DNA of 55,594 bases. Origin: Bacteroidaceae bacterium. GTDB lineage: Bacteria > Bacteroidota > Bacteroidia > Bacteroidales > Barnesiellaceae_A. Below are positions 6,996-15,954 of this stretch, piece after piece (positions within the stretch are counted from its first letter, which is position 1; every line of letters begins with the position of its first letter). The position numbers were made by a program, and so were the translations under genes. The DNA lies in contig JAFXJY010000032.1 of NCBI GenBank assembly GCA_017531985.1, positions 1-55,594 on the forward strand, written 5' to 3'. The notes below the pieces were generated by a model. That model was given only the letters and a program-made list of their open reading frames with translations. It had not been told where the DNA came from and did no database searches.

Positions 6996-8330
6996 ATGAG
7001 AATAGTAATAGCCGGAGCCGGAGAAGTGGGTATTCACTTGGCAAAGATGCTGTCGAGGGAGGACCTGGATGTTATCCTCATCGATGAGGATAACGATGTA
7101 CTGTCGGAGATAGAAAACAACTACAATCTGATAGCCATTACCGGCAATCCCACATCGTTCGACACACTGCGTAGAGCCGATGTTGCCAATACCGACTTGT
7201 TCGTAGCCGTAACACCCTACGAGGCACGCAATATAGTAGCATGTACCATTGCCTCTTCGTTAGGAGCAATTAAGACGGTGGCTCGAATTGACAACTACGA
7301 TTACCTTCGCAAGGAAAATCGCGACCACTTCAAGACGTTGGGAGTCGACGACCTCATATATCCCGAAGTTCTTGCCGGAGAGGAAGTCATTAATGCCATG
7401 CGACACACATGGGCTCGCAGTTGGTTTGAATTGCACGATGGTGCGTTAATACTGATAGGTGTAAAAATTCGCGATAATGCAAGTATATTATACCATAAGT
7501 TATATGAACTCACCAGTAACAGTAATTTATTTCACATAGCAGCTATCAAGCGACATAATCACACCATCATACCCCGAGGTAACGATGAGGTACAACTGGG
7601 TGATATTGTGTACTTTACAACGACTCCCGAGTATGTTGAAGGAATACGAGAAATATGTGGAAAGAAACAGAACACTGTCAAAAATGTGATGATATTAGGC
7701 GGTAGTCGCATAGCCATCCGCATAGCCGCGAGCATGGACGATGATGTGAAAATAAAACTCATAGAAAAAGACCGCGAGAAAGGGTATCGACTGGTCGAAC
7801 AGATGCGTAATACCGTCATCATTCAAGGCGATGCTCGTGATGAGGATCTACTCAACGAAGAAGGTATTGCCGATACCGATATGTTCATCGCACTGAGTGA
7901 TAGCTCGGAGACCAATATTCTTGCATGTCTGACAGCCAAGCAGATGGGAGTACCTCGCACCGTAGCCGAGGTAGAAGATATTCAATATATATCGGCTGCC
8001 GAGAACTTGAACATAGGTACTGTAATCAATAAGAAGCTGTTATCGGCCAGTCATATATTTCAATTATTGCTCGACTCGGACGACTCGAATGCCAAATGTC
8101 TTGCACTGGCCGATGCCGAGGTGGTAGAATTGGTAGCCAAGCCCGGATCGAGAATAACTCGTCGTCCCATCAAGGAACTTGGATTACCCAACGACATTAC
8201 ACTCGGAGGTGTAATACGCAACGGAGTGGGAACAATTGTATCGGGTAATACACAGATTGCTGCCAATGATCATGTGCTGGTATTCTGTCTTGATACGGCA
8301 TTACACAAGTTGGATAGGTGGTTTGGATAA
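6996..8330 (+). CDS. trkA: Trk potassium transporter, peripheral NAD-binding subunit
   Basis: Cytoplasmic regulatory subunit that gates TrkH potassium uptake in response to nucleotides. The 444 residues form a duplicated RCK unit. The first Rossmann fold begins IAGAGEVGIHLAKMLS (residues 3-18) with the acidic strand end VILIDEDND. The second begins MILGGSRIAIRIAASMD near residue 230. Each is followed by a TrkA-C domain (about 145-220 and 360-440). The partner membrane subunit trkH starts 15 bp downstream, so both subunits are made from one mRNA. Confidence 0.95.
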   Translation: MRIVIAGAGEVGIHLAKMLSREDLDVILIDEDNDVLSEIENNYNLIAITGNPTSFDTLRRADVANTDLFVAVTPYEARNIVACTIASSLGAIKTVARIDNYDYLRKENRDHFKTLGVDDLIYPEVLAGEEVINAMRHTWARSWFELHDGALILIGVKIRDNASILYHKLYELTSNSNLFHIAAIKRHNHTIIPRGNDEVQLGDIVYFTTTPEYVEGIREICGKKQNTVKNVMILGGSRIAIRIAASMDDDVKIKLIEKDREKGYRLVEQMRNTVIIQGDARDEDLLNEEGIADTDMFIALSDSSETNILACLTAKQMGVPRTVAEVEDIQYISAAENLNIGTVINKKLLSASHIFQLLLDSDDSNAKCLALADAEVVELVAKPGSRITRRPIKELGLPNDITLGGVIRNGVGTIVSGNTQIAANDHVLVFCLDTALHKLDRWFG

Positions 8331-8345
8331 AAAGAGAGGAATGAT

Positions 8346-9800
8346 ATGAATAAAATACACGTTGGCATCATATTACGCGTAATCGGGATACTTTTGTGTT
8401 TCGAAGCCCTATTCATGTTTATTCCCACGATTGTTGCTTTCGTGTATAACGAGCCCGACCGCTGGGCATTTCTTGTATCATCATTAATAACCCTTATATT
8501 GGGAGGTACATTGTCTTATAAGTTACGCAATTGCCACCAGACAATGGGTAGACGCGATGGTGTATTGCTGGGAACATCGGTGTGGATTGTTTTTGCCTTG
8601 ATGGGAATGCTTCCATTTATGAGTATCGGCAGTTCATTTACCGATGCCATGTTTGAGACCGTATCGGGTGTAACGACAACGGGAGCAAGCATTTATCTCA
8701 ATATCGACACTCTACCACATGGCATATTGCTATGGCGTAGCATGTTGCAATGGATAGGTGGTATAGGCATAATTCTCTTTACAGTAGCAGTATTGCCAAT
8801 GCTCAATCATCGAGGAGGCATGATACTGCTTAGCACTGAGACATCGGGAATAGGACAGTACAAAGTAAGTCCTCGTATCAGCCAGACAGCATTGCGATTG
8901 TGGCTGTGCTATTTTATCTTCACAGTCATTTTGTGTATGCTGTTGCAATTCGGCTCAATGAATTGGTTTGATGCCGTATGTCATAGTCTCTCAACGATGG
9001 CAACAGGAGGATTCTCGACACATAATGAAAGTATCGGCTACTATCATTCGAGCTTTATCGAGTATGTTATCACTATATTTACCTTTATAGGAGGTATCAA
9101 CTTTGCTATTATCTACCGCACAGTGATGGATGACCACACACTTATATTCCGTTCGGAACAGGTACGATGGTATGTAATGTTAATAGCGATGTTTACGGGA
9201 ATGTTTACCATAGGCTTGCTGTTGCAAGGTACATATACCCATGTAGAAGAGAGCTTTCGATATTCACTATTCCAGATTTGCTCAGTAATCACAAGTACAG
9301 GATTCTCTGCATGCAACACCCTTGAATGGGGACCATTCTATTCACTTATAACACTTTCACTGATGTTCTTCGGGGCGTGTGCCGGCTCGACCAGTGGTGG
9401 TGCCAAACTGGATCGTATGATAATCCTGACAAAGAATGCTCGTAATGAGTTTCATCGAGTAATACACCCCAACGTAATACGTCCGGTGGTGTATAATAAC
9501 AAAGTTTTGTCACACGAAACAGTATCAAAGATACTTGCATTTACCATTATGTATGTCATAGTGTGGATAGTGGGAGCTATCATTCTTGCCATGCAAGGAG
9601 CCTCAATGGGCGAAGCCGTGTATGGTTCACTCTCAGCACTGAGTAACATGGGTATAGGTATTGGAGCCGATGCAGGTGGTTACTATTCGGACATCTCCTA
9701 TGGTGCAAAATGGACACTGATGGCCCTCATGATTGTGGGTCGTCTCGAGATCTTTACAGTAATCATAATTTTCATGCCAATGTTTTGGAAAAAATCATAA
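8346..9800 (+). CDS. trkH: Trk potassium transporter, membrane subunit
   Basis: Ion-conducting subunit of the Trk K+ uptake system. The 484-residue protein is polytopic with four pore-loop repeats. The selectivity-filter-like segments are visible as TVSGVTTTGAS, SLSTMATGGFST, SVITSTGFSACN and SALSNMGIGIG, each with the conserved glycine. FGACAGSTSGGAK is the typical intramembrane loop after the third repeat. Expressed with trkA immediately upstream; ftsK follows after 12 bp. Confidence 0.95.
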   Translation: MNKIHVGIILRVIGILLCFEALFMFIPTIVAFVYNEPDRWAFLVSSLITLILGGTLSYKLRNCHQTMGRRDGVLLGTSVWIVFALMGMLPFMSIGSSFTDAMFETVSGVTTTGASIYLNIDTLPHGILLWRSMLQWIGGIGIILFTVAVLPMLNHRGGMILLSTETSGIGQYKVSPRISQTALRLWLCYFIFTVILCMLLQFGSMNWFDAVCHSLSTMATGGFSTHNESIGYYHSSFIEYVITIFTFIGGINFAIIYRTVMDDHTLIFRSEQVRWYVMLIAMFTGMFTIGLLLQGTYTHVEESFRYSLFQICSVITSTGFSACNTLEWGPFYSLITLSLMFFGACAGSTSGGAKLDRMIILTKNARNEFHRVIHPNVIRPVVYNNKVLSHETVSKILAFTIMYVIVWIVGAIILAMQGASMGEAVYGSLSALSNMGIGIGADAGGYYSDISYGAKWTLMALMIVGRLEIFTVIIIFMPMFWKKS

Positions 9801-9812
9801 TATTATCACATC

Positions 9813-12389
9813 ATGTTAAAATCAAACACAAAAAAGAAGTCGACCAAACCGACCCCTAAAAAAGAGAACAAGAAGTTTGACTTTACTATTATCAGAAAAT
9901 TCATTCAAAGCGAGATTCCAACCTTCTTGTTAGGAGCTGTTGTGAGCCTTATAGGATGTTTTCTGTTCATAGCACTCATATCATTCTTCTTTACAGGAGC
10001 GGTCGACCAAAGTATTGTAGAGGGGTTACATTCCGACGAGATAGGGAAAATAGAGTCGGAAATACACAATTGGGGAGGTGCATTGGGAGCTACGGTAGCC
10101 AACACACTTATAAATAAGTGGATAGGCATTGGAGCATTTATCTTTGCATTGTGGATATGCATGACAGGACTACGCATCATGCGAGTTTTTGAGAGAGGCT
10201 ACACCAAGGCATCTATTCTGTGTCTGTTGTGTGCCATTATCACATCACTCACATTCGGCGTTCTATATCAGATATTCCACACACCATCGTTTGTATCATG
10301 GGGCGGAAATCACGGAGTATTCATCAGCGACTTCCTGTTCAAAGCCATAGGCCCTATGGGTACAGGTATTGTCCTATTGATATTGATTATCATCGTATTT
10401 ATCATGATCAGTCACAGCACCATCGACTTTATTCGTCGCATGCTCAAAGCTAAGCCGTTCCGCAATCCATTCTCGGTGTTCAGCGAGTTTGGAAAGATGT
10501 TGCACACACCCAAGCAGCCGGTTGTCAACGAGGAGGATACGACCGACAAGGATAATAAAGACGATAATCAAAATGAGGATGGTAACTTCATTTTTATCAC
10601 CGAGGAAGATGAAAAGAACGACAAGGATACAAAAACGGACTCGGACAACGATATCGATAACGAGGAGGAAGTGAATGACAAGGATGTTGACCCCTCACAG
10701 CCCGATGATGATAAAAAAGAAGTCCCGACCGACAATGAAGATAAGGAAGTTCCGACTGACAATGAAGATAAGGAAGTCCCAACCGACAAAGAAGAAAAAA
10801 TAATAATATCGGAAGAAGGAGAACCCGTTTTCACCATCAACACAGGAACACAGGAAGAACTTGTCGAGGAGGTAATTGACAACTACGACCCCACACTCGA
10901 CTTACCCCATTACCGTAAACCCACACTCGACTTGTTGAAAGAATACCCCGAAAGTACCGGTGTTGTTGACGAGGAGGAGCAATTGAAAAATAAAAAGCAA
11001 ATCATCGATACACTCAAGACTTACGGTATAGGTGTAAGCTCGATTTCGGCCACCGTAGGACCTACGGTAACACTTTACGAGATAGTGCCGGCTCCGGGAG
11101 TTCGCATTGCACGCATCAAGAGTCTTGAAGACGATATAGCCCTGAGCCTGAAAGCGTGGGGAATACGCATCATCGCCCCCATTCCCGGCAAAGGTACGGT
11201 GGGTATTGAAGCACCCAATAAGACGGCCAAAATTGTATCGATGCACTCTATTATTGCATCCCGCAAGTTCCAAGAGTGCAAATATGAGTTGCCCATCGTG
11301 ATGGGTAAGACCATTACCAACGAAGTGTACATAGCCGACCTCACCAAGATGCCTCACGTTCTGGTGGCAGGTGCTACGGGTCAAGGTAAGTCGGTAGGTC
11401 TCAATGCCATTATCACATCACTGCTCTACAAGAAGCACCCTGCCGAATTGAAGTTTGTACTGGTAGACCCCAAGAAGGTAGAGTTCAGTATCTACTCGAC
11501 CATCGAACGTCACTTCCTTGCCAAGCTGCCCGATGCCGAAGATCCTATCATTACCGATACAAGCAAGGTTGTGCAAACCCTCCAATCGATTACACACGAG
11601 ATGGATATGCGATACGAGTTGCTAAAAAATGCTCACGTACGCAATATCAAAGAGTACAATGCCAAGTTCAAGGAACGCCACTTACTCCCCTCTAAGGGAC
11701 ATCGTTTCTTACCCTACATCGTAGTCATCATCGACGAGTTCAGCGACTTGATAATGACAGCCGGCAAGGAGGTAGAAAGTCCCATTATACGCATTGCCCA
11801 GCTGGCTCGTGCAGTGGGTATTCACATGATTATTGCCACACAACGCCCATCGACCAACGTGATAACCGGTATTATCAAGGCCAACTTCCCAGCCCGCTTT
11901 GCTTTCCGTGTGCAATCGATGGTCGACTCTCGCACCATCCTCGACTGTCCGGGAGCCAACCAACTGATAGGTCGTGGTGATATGCTCATCTCGGAGAGTG
12001 GCGATATGGTTCGTGTACAATGTGCTTTCATAGATACTCCTGAGGCTGAGAGCATATGTAACTACATCAGCGAACAACAAGGTTATCCCAATGCACATCT
12101 TCTGCCCGAATATGTGGGTGAAGAGAGCGACAATGGTAATACAAGCTCATTCGACAGCAAAGATCGTGACCCACTCTTTGAGGAAGTGGCTCGCATCATT
12201 GTCTCGTCGCAACAGGCATCGACCTCATCGCTGCAACGACGCTACTCGATAGGCTACAATCGTGCCGGTCGCATCATGGACCAACTCGAAGCTGCCGGCA
12301 TCGTAGGTCCTGCTATGGGTGGCCGCCCTCGCGAAGTGCTGATAAGCGATATGATGCAATTGGAAAACAAATTGGAATTGCTAAAATAA
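9813..12389 (+). CDS. ftsK: DNA translocase FtsK
   Basis: Septal DNA pump that moves chromosome termini through the division plane and activates dimer resolution. The 858-residue protein has an N-terminal membrane domain with four helices (about 30-200), an acidic low-complexity linker (about 235-350), and the alpha/beta motor with Walker A GATGQGKSV near residue 520 and Walker B YIVVIIDEFSDL. It ends with the winged-helix gamma domain (DPLFEEVARIIVSSQQ to GGRPREVLI). The linker contains three tandem copies of a 9-residue EVPTDNEDK unit, encoded by 27-bp DNA repeats at about 10720-10800. The lolA-like gene follows after 7 bp. Confidence 0.96.
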   Translation: MLKSNTKKKSTKPTPKKENKKFDFTIIRKFIQSEIPTFLLGAVVSLIGCFLFIALISFFFTGAVDQSIVEGLHSDEIGKIESEIHNWGGALGATVANTLINKWIGIGAFIFALWICMTGLRIMRVFERGYTKASILCLLCAIITSLTFGVLYQIFHTPSFVSWGGNHGVFISDFLFKAIGPMGTGIVLLILIIIVFIMISHSTIDFIRRMLKAKPFRNPFSVFSEFGKMLHTPKQPVVNEEDTTDKDNKDDNQNEDGNFIFITEEDEKNDKDTKTDSDNDIDNEEEVNDKDVDPSQPDDDKKEVPTDNEDKEVPTDNEDKEVPTDKEEKIIISEEGEPVFTINTGTQEELVEEVIDNYDPTLDLPHYRKPTLDLLKEYPESTGVVDEEEQLKNKKQIIDTLKTYGIGVSSISATVGPTVTLYEIVPAPGVRIARIKSLEDDIALSLKAWGIRIIAPIPGKGTVGIEAPNKTAKIVSMHSIIASRKFQECKYELPIVMGKTITNEVYIADLTKMPHVLVAGATGQGKSVGLNAIITSLLYKKHPAELKFVLVDPKKVEFSIYSTIERHFLAKLPDAEDPIITDTSKVVQTLQSITHEMDMRYELLKNAHVRNIKEYNAKFKERHLLPSKGHRFLPYIVVIIDEFSDLIMTAGKEVESPIIRIAQLARAVGIHMIIATQRPSTNVITGIIKANFPARFAFRVQSMVDSRTILDCPGANQLIGRGDMLISESGDMVRVQCAFIDTPEAESICNYISEQQGYPNAHLLPEYVGEESDNGNTSSFDSKDRDPLFEEVARIIVSSQQASTSSLQRRYSIGYNRAGRIMDQLEAAGIVGPAMGGRPREVLISDMMQLENKLELLK
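10720..10800 (+). repeat. 27-bp tandem repeats in the ftsK linker
   Basis: Three in-frame copies of a 27-bp unit encode EVPTDNEDK (last copy partly diverged to EVPTDKEEK). As the unit is a multiple of three, copy-number change would alter linker length without frameshift. Confidence 0.8.
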
Positions 12390-12396
12390 CACTACT

Positions 12397-13020
12397 ATGT
12401 GTAAGAAATTCTTATTATATATAATATTGGTACTGACCGCTTCCACAGCCTTGGCTCAACACCATGCAGGACAATACATAGACAATGTAATAGCCCGCAT
12501 TCAAGAGGCCGACGGCATCGCTGCCGACTTTACACTGCGAGGCAGCGATCATAGCGGATTGTATCTGCAAGGAACGATAGAGATACAAGGCGAAAAATTT
12601 CACCTCTCAACCAACGACATGACAACATGGTACGATGGAAAGACACTGTGGGCTTATCACAAAAGCATAGGAGAGGTAAATATAACCGAGCCAACATGGC
12701 AAGAACTGGTAGAGATAAATCCTTACTTGCTGCTCGACAACTACAAGCAATCGTTCACAGTACAAGAAGTAACATCGACACATCGCGGAGAGCGGTGCTT
12801 TACCCTCACACCCATCAAGCGTAACACACGCATAGCACAAGTAATGATAACGATAGCAACGGACAGCATGTCGCCCATATCGTTTGTCATCACCGACGAC
12901 AATAACAACTCCACCATTATTGCCATCACCCGATACAACGACCAAGCACAACTGTCGGACGCCACCTTTACATTCGACCGTCGACAATATCCCCAAGCAA
13001 CAATCGTAGATTTAAGATAA
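12397..13020 (+). CDS. lolA: LolA-like outer-membrane lipoprotein carrier protein
   Basis: Periplasmic chaperone that carries lipoproteins from the LolCDE complex to the outer membrane. The 207-residue protein has a signal peptide (MCKKFLLYIILVLTASTALA, cleavage after ALA). It then shows the family layout: an amphipathic N-terminal segment (IDNVIARIQEADGIAADFTL), the GTIEIQGEKFHLSTNDMTTWYDGKTLWAY region and a C-terminal FDRRQYP-like strand. The TWYDGKTLW box is characteristic. Position behind ftsK is the common bacterial arrangement. trxB follows after 24 bp. Confidence 0.85.
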   Translation: MCKKFLLYIILVLTASTALAQHHAGQYIDNVIARIQEADGIAADFTLRGSDHSGLYLQGTIEIQGEKFHLSTNDMTTWYDGKTLWAYHKSIGEVNITEPTWQELVEINPYLLLDNYKQSFTVQEVTSTHRGERCFTLTPIKRNTRIAQVMITIATDSMSPISFVITDDNNNSTIIAITRYNDQAQLSDATFTFDRRQYPQATIVDLR

Positions 13021-13044
13021 TTACTAACCTCTAAATTTAATAAA

Positions 13045-13992
13045 ATGGAAACAACTGAAAGAACAAAATGTCTTATCATCGGCTCGGGTCCTGCCGGATT
13101 TACCGCAGCCATCTATGCATCGCGTGCCGACCTCTCACCCATCCTCTACGAAGGTATGGTCCCCGGAGGTCAACTTACCATCACAACCGAGATTGAGAAC
13201 TTTCCCGGTTATCCCGAAGGAATATCGGGTACAGCCATGATGGAAGACCTCCGCAAGCAAGCAGCTCGCTTCGGTACAGATATTCGTAGCGGTGAAGTAA
13301 CCAACATCGACTCATCGGTACGCCCCTTCCGCGTAACCATCGACGGCAACAAGATCGTTGAATGCGACACCTTGATTTATGCCACCGGTGCATCGGCCAA
13401 GTATCTGGGTCTGCCCGACGAAGTAAAATATGCCGGTATGGGCGTTTCGGCATGTGCCACATGCGACGGTTTCTTCTATCGCAAGAAAGTCGTAGCCGTA
13501 GTGGGTGGTGGCGATACCGCTTGCGAAGAGGCAGTGTACTTGTCGCACCTCGCCAAGCATGTATATCTGCTCGTTCGTCGCGACCAATTGCGTGCTTCCA
13601 ACATCATGCAAGAACGTGTAAAGAATACCGAGAATATCACCATCTTGTGGGAAACACAAGCCGAAGGTCTCTATGGCGAGAATGGTGTTGAAGGTGCATA
13701 CATCGTTAAGCATAAAGGTACCGACAAAGAAGTACGCGAACAACTTCCCATCGACGGTTTCTTCCTTGCCATCGGCCACAAACCCAATGCCGACTTGCTG
13801 AAAGGTCAAGTAGAATTTGACGAGCATGGCTATATCGTAACCAAGCCCTACACATCGGAGACCAACATCCCCGGACTCTATGCAGCCGGTGACGTAGCCG
13901 ATCCACGTTATCGTCAAGCCATCACAGCAGCCGCCTCGGGTTGCCGTGCTGCTATCGACGCCAAGAACTACATCTTGATGAATAATCTCTAA
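13045..13992 (+). CDS. trxB: Thioredoxin-disulfide reductase
   Basis: FAD- and NADPH-dependent reduction of thioredoxin in the cytoplasm. The 315-residue protein begins with the FAD-binding GSGPAGFTAAIYASRA motif (about 13-28), has GGQLTITTEIENFPGYP, and carries the redox-active CATC motif in ACATCDGFFYRKK around residue 140. The NADPH fold GGGDTACEEAVYLS follows, and the C-terminal FAD motif is GLYAAGDVADPRYRQ. It is the last gene of the operon that starts at 4864; a clear terminator follows at 14018. Confidence 0.96.
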   Translation: METTERTKCLIIGSGPAGFTAAIYASRADLSPILYEGMVPGGQLTITTEIENFPGYPEGISGTAMMEDLRKQAARFGTDIRSGEVTNIDSSVRPFRVTIDGNKIVECDTLIYATGASAKYLGLPDEVKYAGMGVSACATCDGFFYRKKVVAVVGGGDTACEEAVYLSHLAKHVYLLVRRDQLRASNIMQERVKNTENITILWETQAEGLYGENGVEGAYIVKHKGTDKEVREQLPIDGFFLAIGHKPNADLLKGQVEFDEHGYIVTKPYTSETNIPGLYAAGDVADPRYRQAITAAASGCRAAIDAKNYILMNNL

Positions 13993-14017
13993 GAGAGAAA
14001 CATCTTTATTATCACCT

Positions 14018-14048
14018 ATACCACCCGATCTGGGTGGTATTTTTTTTA
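14018..14048 (+). terminator. Terminator after trxB
   Basis: A 9-bp stem ATACCACCC (14018-14026) / GGGTGGTAT (14032-14040) with a 5-nt loop, followed by a run of Ts. Confidence 0.9.
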
Positions 14049-14152
14049 TATCGGTATAGATCCCACACCATGCATTATCATAATCAATCGGCTTATCAAA
14101 AAGGATGATATAAAATACCTTATCGGACAGCAAGAATTAAAAAATTTTTAAC

Positions 14153-14160
14153 TACTTTTG
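14153..14160 (+). promoter_or_regulatory. -7 box upstream of the structured leader
   Basis: TACTTTTG matches TAnnTTTG and sits just 3' of a 15-bp A/T palindrome. No -33 TTTG is obvious. Transcription from here would start near 14167 and give a 5' leader of about 295 nt before the next gene. Confidence 0.5.
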
Positions 14161-14163
14161 CAT

Positions 14164-14437
14164 TGTCCATAGAAATAAGGACAGACATATTAAACAGAGC
14201 GTTATTGAACTTACCTAAATAATCGAATTCTCGCAAAATTTGAATACAACATGGGTAAGGAGCAACAACGCTCACGTGGATTGTTATATATAAATCCTCT
14301 GGGATTGTTATATACCGAAAAGCGTGAGCTACTGTTGCTTATCTATGTTGTAGGCAATGCGAGAAGCCCGATTATTGGATAAGCAAAGTACAGTACTCAC
14401 GCTCTTGTTGTATATAAACCACTCCTATTGAGTACTG
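14164..14437 (+). ncRNA. Large structured leader RNA: three hairpins, one ~160 nt long
   Basis: Hairpin 1 pairs TGTCC (14164-14168) with GGACA (14179-14183). Hairpin 2 is a long imperfect palindrome over 14218-14376, with successive perfect stems: AATAATCG/CGATTATT, TTCTCGCA/TGCGAGAA, TACAACAT/ATGTTGTA, GCAACA/TGTTGC and GCTCACG/CGTGAGC. Hairpin 3 pairs CAGTACTCA (14391-14399) with TGAGTACTG (14429-14437). The next ATG is at 14463. No peptide-coding frame of note is seen. It may be a cis-acting leader, an independent ncRNA, or a palindromic element inserted upstream of the gene. The class is unknown to me. Confidence 0.6.
14278..14314 (+). repeat. 13-bp direct repeat in the hairpin apex
   Basis: GGATTGTTATATA occurs at 14278-14290 and again at 14302-14314. 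A diverged third version (TTGTTGTATATAAA) lies in the loop of hairpin 3, preceded like the first copy by CTCACG. Duplication of a stem-loop module is the simplest explanation. Confidence 0.7.
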
Positions 14438-14462
14438 GGAGAAGAAATTAAATAATTACATT

Positions 14463-15794
14463 ATGCTCACAACCATTATTATCATCATTTTCATCATTAT
14501 TGTTTTCTTCATTTATAAAGTTATCAAAAAGCGGAATAACCCTGTATCCCGAATCAACCAGACTTATACATTATTTGAAATATTGTCTCCTTTCGACTCT
14601 GCTCCAAAAGAAATATACAAACATCTTTCACCTGAAAACAAAGGAGCTTTTTGGAGTTTAATTTCTAGTATAATGGTTACCTCTCTAACATGTTGGTTAG
14701 GTTTTTCACTCCAATATTTTATATACAATACATCAAATGAAGAATCCTCAAAAATAGCACATTTTCAAGTTGTAGATAAACTCAGACCTCAATACATTGA
14801 ACTATATTCAGATACATCAACTATGGAAGTCTTCGAGACTTTTCATAAAGCCATGGGTTATCATAACAATGGTAAAAATATTTCCACAGAAGAATATCGT
14901 AAAATTATCAATAATCAAGAATTATCAGAAGAACATATTAATACAACAGAAGCTCAAATATTTTCCTTTATGTTCAACCCTAAAAATTGGGAAAACATTC
15001 ATTCAACAGCAAAAAATTGCTTTAAAATTAGTAGTGATATAGCCCCTTATCTTAATCATAAAGATCGAGAGAAACTTAAATATAATAATGGCTTGCTTTT
15101 ATTGGGAATACAATTTTTCGACGCTATTCAAGATAGTGTCGTTTTGGATAGTATCAGTTTTACAGAAAAATATATTAATGAAAATATACAAAACGCTATT
15201 GCTGGCAATATCAATATAAATGGTTCATTGGATAAAATTTACTCAACACTTTATTTAATTTACACTCAATTCATAGAACAAAGAGAATATGAAACCACCA
15301 TTGAGAGTATCGGTATTGAATCATCTTCAAGTAAGATACTAATGGTATCAGAAATAATCAATTTTTCACTTATTCCACTACTTGAAAATATTCAGATTAT
15401 TCAGAATCAAATTTATTTCAAAGACGAGAACCCAAATCCCATCATAGTTACTATAATTTTTCTTTTTATTTTTATATTCTTTGGGTATATGATAAGCCGA
15501 GTATTTATAATGAACTTTTTTGATCGGAAATCATTAACCCCCAATCCAAAAATGTCGCAAGATGACCTGAATAAACTTAATAGAGAAAATGAATTATTAA
15601 AAAAATTTAATTGTCAAAATGAAATAAATAATAGAAATTTATTAAACCAACTTCAAATAACCGAAAAAAAATTGGAGAAGGAATGCGACTTAAACAAAAA
15701 GAATGAAAAAAGAATAAATGAACTTATTCTTGAATTAGAAAAATTCAAAGAACGACCCATAAAGGATGAAGAACCCGACAATAAAGAGCTTTAA
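14463..15794 (+). CDS. AT-rich membrane protein with C-terminal coiled coil, unknown
   Basis: A 443-residue protein of no family I recognise. It has an N-terminal hydrophobic helix (residues about 3-20), a second helix near 66-89 (SLISSIMVTSLTCWLGFSLQ), a soluble middle of about 230 residues rich in Asn, Ile and Ser, and a third helix near 324-347. A Lys/Glu/Asn-rich coiled coil (about 365-430) ends in an acidic tail. Codon use is strikingly A/T-biased at third positions compared with the TCG/GCC/CCC-rich neighbours, suggesting recent transfer. It is isolated between two terminators and preceded by a large structured leader. A defence, toxin or sensory role is conceivable but nothing in the sequence proves one. 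Confidence 0.8.
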   Translation: MLTTIIIIIFIIIVFFIYKVIKKRNNPVSRINQTYTLFEILSPFDSAPKEIYKHLSPENKGAFWSLISSIMVTSLTCWLGFSLQYFIYNTSNEESSKIAHFQVVDKLRPQYIELYSDTSTMEVFETFHKAMGYHNNGKNISTEEYRKIINNQELSEEHINTTEAQIFSFMFNPKNWENIHSTAKNCFKISSDIAPYLNHKDREKLKYNNGLLLLGIQFFDAIQDSVVLDSISFTEKYINENIQNAIAGNININGSLDKIYSTLYLIYTQFIEQREYETTIESIGIESSSSKILMVSEIINFSLIPLLENIQIIQNQIYFKDENPNPIIVTIIFLFIFIFFGYMISRVFIMNFFDRKSLTPNPKMSQDDLNKLNRENELLKKFNCQNEINNRNLLNQLQITEKKLEKECDLNKKNEKRINELILELEKFKERPIKDEEPDNKEL

Positions 15795-15846
15795 TAATTA
15801 TATACCTATTAAATTATACTGATATATCGCAAACTACGATAAACTC

Positions 15847-15893
15847 ATTCCCCACTAAAAAACATGTTGCACAACATTTTTTTAGTGGGGAAT
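15847..15893. terminator. Long perfect inverted repeat / terminator
   Basis: A 16-bp perfect outer stem (ATTCCCCACTAAAAAA with its complement at 15878-15893) and an inner ATGTTG/CAACAT stem. A/T runs flank the G/C core on both sides, so it can act as a terminator in either direction. It ends the AT-rich gene unit. Confidence 0.85.
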
Positions 15894-15918
15894 TTGTGTT
15901 GTCTATCGATTTTTTGAC

Positions 15919-15926
15919 TACTTTTG
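15919..15926 (+). promoter_or_regulatory. -7 box of the Crp/Fnr regulator
   Basis: TACTTTTG matches TAnnTTTG, 28 bp before the ATG. TTTG and TTG motifs occur upstream at slightly long spacing (about 22 bp). Confidence 0.5.
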
Positions 15927-15954
15927 TGGGCGATTAGATAATAAGAGGAATATA

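Noticed and set aside
13312..14133. 273-codon minus-strand frame opposite trxB
   Set aside because: Shadow of the trxB coding strand caused by its codon bias; no domain, and trxB is unambiguous.
14164..15794. Retron (msr-msd plus reverse transcriptase)
   Set aside because: The structured leader invites the idea, but the downstream protein has no reverse-transcriptase motifs such as YADD, and no RT gene is nearby.
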